In this document: piece after piece, positions 6,996 to 8,567 of the stretch | Layout of the letters: every line of letters begins with the position of its first letter | Position numbering within the stretch: position 1 is the stretch's first letter | Assembly (NCBI GenBank): GCA_020861205.1 | Contig: JAJBSY010000235.1 | Span: 1 to 8,567 of the forward strand | DNA: 8,567 nucleotides | Source of the DNA: Deltaproteobacteria bacterium | GTDB taxonomy: Bacteria > Desulfobacterota > Desulfovibrionia > Desulfovibrionales > Desulfovibrionaceae | Direction: 5' to 3' | Translations under genes and position numbers: made by a program | Notes under the pieces: model-generated | Databases searched by the model: none | What the model saw: only the letters and a program-made list of their open reading frames with translations | Told to the model about the DNA's origin: nothing

Positions 6996-7967
6996 ATGAC
7001 GCCACAGGAGTTCGGAGAACTTATTCGCGCGCACCGTGAGGCAAAGGGGTTCAGCATCGAGGAACTGGCCTTGCGTTTTAAGCTTTCGGTACACACCGTC
7101 CGCGGGATTGAAGAGGGCGTCCTCGATAACATGCCGCATGTGGTGTATGCCAAGGGCTTTGTGCGCGCATACGCCCAGGCGGTGGATGTTCCGCCGGAAG
7201 ACCTGGGCGCCGGACTTGCGGTGCTGTTCCCGGAAGAGGAAACCGAGGATATTCCCGCCGCTCCCGGACCTGTCGGCCGGAGCGCTTCAAGGTCGGAACG
7301 ACCCGGACGTTTGGGCGGCATCCTGGCGGCCGTGCTTGTGCTCCTTTTGCTCATCGGCGGTGGTTTGTACGCGTTCAGCCAAATCGATACGCTGAAGGAT
7401 TTTACGTCTCGCACCGTTTCCTTTTTTTCAGGAACAACAGATCCCTCTTCCGTCGATGATCCCGGTGCCCGCTCTCCCGCAACCGAGAACGGAGCCTCTT
7501 CCAGCATATCCACTCCGGCCGCCTCTGTAAACGCTCCCACGGAACCCGCGCCGGCCCCGGAGACTCAGGGAACGGAGCCGGCTCCGACACCGTCAGCGGA
7601 CCGGGACGCGGCTTTAGCCACCCCGGCCGTACCGCCGGTCACCCCGGAACCGGAGCAAACGGTACCCCCGCAAACGGTTCCCGTCGCCCCTGCACCGTCC
7701 GTGGCCGCCGACGAAGTGGAGCCATTGCCCGTTGAGGGTAAGCAGGTCGGCATTGAAGCGACGGAGGAGTGCTGGGTCCAGGTATCGGTGGACGGCGGCG
7801 GTTCGCGGACTTTTACCGTCTACCCGGGTGAAACTTCCGTTCTTCCCTATAAGAACAGGCTGACCCTTGTACTCGGCAACGCGGGGGGCGTCAGCCTTAC
7901 GCATAACGGCAAGCCGTTCACGATCGATGCCCGCCGCAATGAAAAACGAACCCTGTCCTTTCAATGA
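6996..7967 (+). CDS. rodZ: RodZ-like cytoskeletal membrane protein (HTH plus C-terminal DUF4115-type domain)
   Basis: RodZ spans the inner membrane and links the actin-like MreB filament to the wall-elongation machinery, helping to set rod shape. The product has 323 residues from ATG 6996. Residues 3-65 are an HTH_25-type domain (FGELIRAHREAKGFSIEEL, then VRGIEEG and YAKGFVRAYAQ), the part that contacts MreB in RodZ. A short acidic and Pro/Ser-rich stretch follows, then a basic flank and one membrane helix at about 106-127 (positive side in). The periplasmic part is a linker of about 100 residues rich in Pro, Ala, Thr and Glu, and a C-terminal beta domain from about 250 (VGIEATEECWVQVSVDGG to the end), as in DUF4115. 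Although the HTH resembles a transcription factor, this membrane layout makes DNA binding unlikely as the main role. The gene starts 37 bases after the surA-like stop and overlaps recO by four bases. mreB is not in the window. Confidence 0.87.
   Translation: MTPQEFGELIRAHREAKGFSIEELALRFKLSVHTVRGIEEGVLDNMPHVVYAKGFVRAYAQAVDVPPEDLGAGLAVLFPEEETEDIPAAPGPVGRSASRSERPGRLGGILAAVLVLLLLIGGGLYAFSQIDTLKDFTSRTVSFFSGTTDPSSVDDPGARSPATENGASSSISTPAASVNAPTEPAPAPETQGTEPAPTPSADRDAALATPAVPPVTPEPEQTVPPQTVPVAPAPSVAADEVEPLPVEGKQVGIEATEECWVQVSVDGGGSRTFTVYPGETSVLPYKNRLTLVLGNAGGVSLTHNGKPFTIDARRNEKRTLSFQ
7539..7592 (+). repeat. Imperfect repeat in the Pro-rich linker of the rodZ-like gene
   Basis: Two 21-base units, 7539-7559 and 7572-7592, encode TEPAPAP and TEPAPTP, separated by ETQG. 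Further Pro/Thr/Val-rich sequence, including TVPPQTVPV, follows to about 7735. It encodes part of the flexible periplasmic linker and is a likely place for length variation between strains. Confidence 0.6.
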
Positions 7968-8567
7968 CCGTGGACATGGAATTTACCGACAGGGTGCTCA
8001 TCCTGCGCGTTGGGCGGTTTCGTGAAACGGACCTTTGGGTCCGTTTTCTTTCACCGAAGAGGGGGCTTATGTCGGCCTTCGCCTTCGGCGGGTCGCGCAG
8101 CCGCCGCCGCTTTTCCGGCTGCCTGGACCTGTTCAACGAGGTTTTTTTCAGCGTCAAGACGACCCGGAACGGGTTGTACAACGCGCTCCAGGAAGGCGTT
8201 CTCGTGCGCGCGCCGAGGAAGTTGCGGGATGACTGGCACCGTTTGGGGATAGCCGCCAATTGCGCCAAGTTCGTTGAAGCCTTCGGCATTGCTCCGGACG
8301 GGGCGGCAAAGGCGCATACCGCGCTGACCGAAATGCTGGAACTTCTCGAATGCGACGCGCCGCCATTGTCGAACCTGCCCTTGCTTTTCCGCGCGAAGAT
8401 CGCGTTCGACCAGGGATACGCCCTAGATGTGGGCCGTTGCTCCCGGTGCGGCGCGGCGTTGCCGCACTTTCCCCATGCCGGGTTTTCCGTGCGGGAAGGG
8501 GGATTCTTTTGCGCCGCCTGCATGGACGGGGAACGGTCGGGAAAATTTCTGTCCGTTGGGCATGAAA
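7964..8567 (+). CDS. recO: RecO recombination mediator (3' truncated by window end)
   Basis: RecO works with RecR (and RecF) to load RecA onto SSB-coated single-stranded DNA during gap repair, in the cytoplasm. The open frame runs from ATG 7964 to the window end without a stop, giving 201 residues; the family is usually around 240, so a short tail is missing. The start has the typical OB-fold opening, FTDRVLILRVGRFRETDLWV, then FLSPKRGLMSAFAFGGSRSRRR. A helical middle follows (about 85-155), then a CxxC pair (Cys159, Cys162) and a second CxxC pair (Cys183, Cys186) that form a zinc site. ATG 7964 overlaps the TGA of the rodZ-like gene as ATGA, suggesting translation by re-initiation. There is no clear Shine-Dalgarno before it. 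ATG 7976, four codons later in the same frame, is an alternative start. Confidence 0.9.
   Translation, partial: MTVDMEFTDRVLILRVGRFRETDLWVRFLSPKRGLMSAFAFGGSRSRRRFSGCLDLFNEVFFSVKTTRNGLYNALQEGVLVRAPRKLRDDWHRLGIAANCAKFVEAFGIAPDGAAKAHTALTEMLELLECDAPPLSNLPLLFRAKIAFDQGYALDVGRCSRCGAALPHFPHAGFSVREGGFFCAACMDGERSGKFLSVGHE

Noticed and set aside
6996..7190. Reading the HTH domain as a DNA-binding transcription regulator
   Set aside because: The HTH is joined to a single membrane helix, a Pro-rich periplasmic linker and a C-terminal beta domain, the layout of RodZ.
7918..8523. - strand frame opposite recO
   Set aside because: The + strand frame encodes a clear RecO with OB-fold start and two CxxC pairs. 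The antisense frame is Arg/Ser-rich without a domain.

Overview
The window comes from a GC-rich Gram-negative bacterium. Protein style and gene content (Mfd, two SurA/PrsA-type foldases, a RodZ-type protein, RecO, a stand-alone CheW) fit a Desulfovibrio-like member of the Desulfovibrionales. That placement is inference from the sequences, not a database result. Every supported gene is on the + strand, coding density is high, and no gap between genes exceeds about 200 bases. I see no mobile element, tRNA, rRNA, CRISPR array or sign of recent transfer.

Bases 1-557 are the 3' end of a UDP-glucose 6-dehydrogenase gene, which makes UDP-glucuronate for surface polysaccharide. A 202-base gap follows. 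It holds a good match to a flagellar sigma-28 (FliA) promoter (601-627), a bulged hairpin (701-731) and a strong ribosome binding site for cheW (760-1233). A 13-bp hairpin (1252-1281) closes this unit, so cheW looks like a single-gene member of the motility regulon.

Bases 1376-7967 and beyond are a tightly packed series. mfd (transcription-repair coupling factor, complete, 1164 aa) overlaps by one base a lipoprotein-type SurA/parvulin-like gene. After 172 bases, which carry a candidate internal promoter, comes a second, exported SurA-like gene starting at TTG. It is followed by a rodZ-like gene (cytoplasmic HTH, one membrane helix, Pro-rich periplasmic linker, C-terminal domain). That gene overlaps recO by an ATGA junction, and recO runs off the window end with its zinc-binding cysteines visible.

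The second block mixes two jobs. Mfd and RecO serve DNA repair. The two foldases and RodZ serve outer-membrane protein biogenesis and cell shape. The most useful observations are the sigma-28 promoter in front of cheW and the tandem parvulin-type foldases, both of which appear to lack the usual parvulin histidines. I found no convincing undescribed system; most of the window is well-known housekeeping content.
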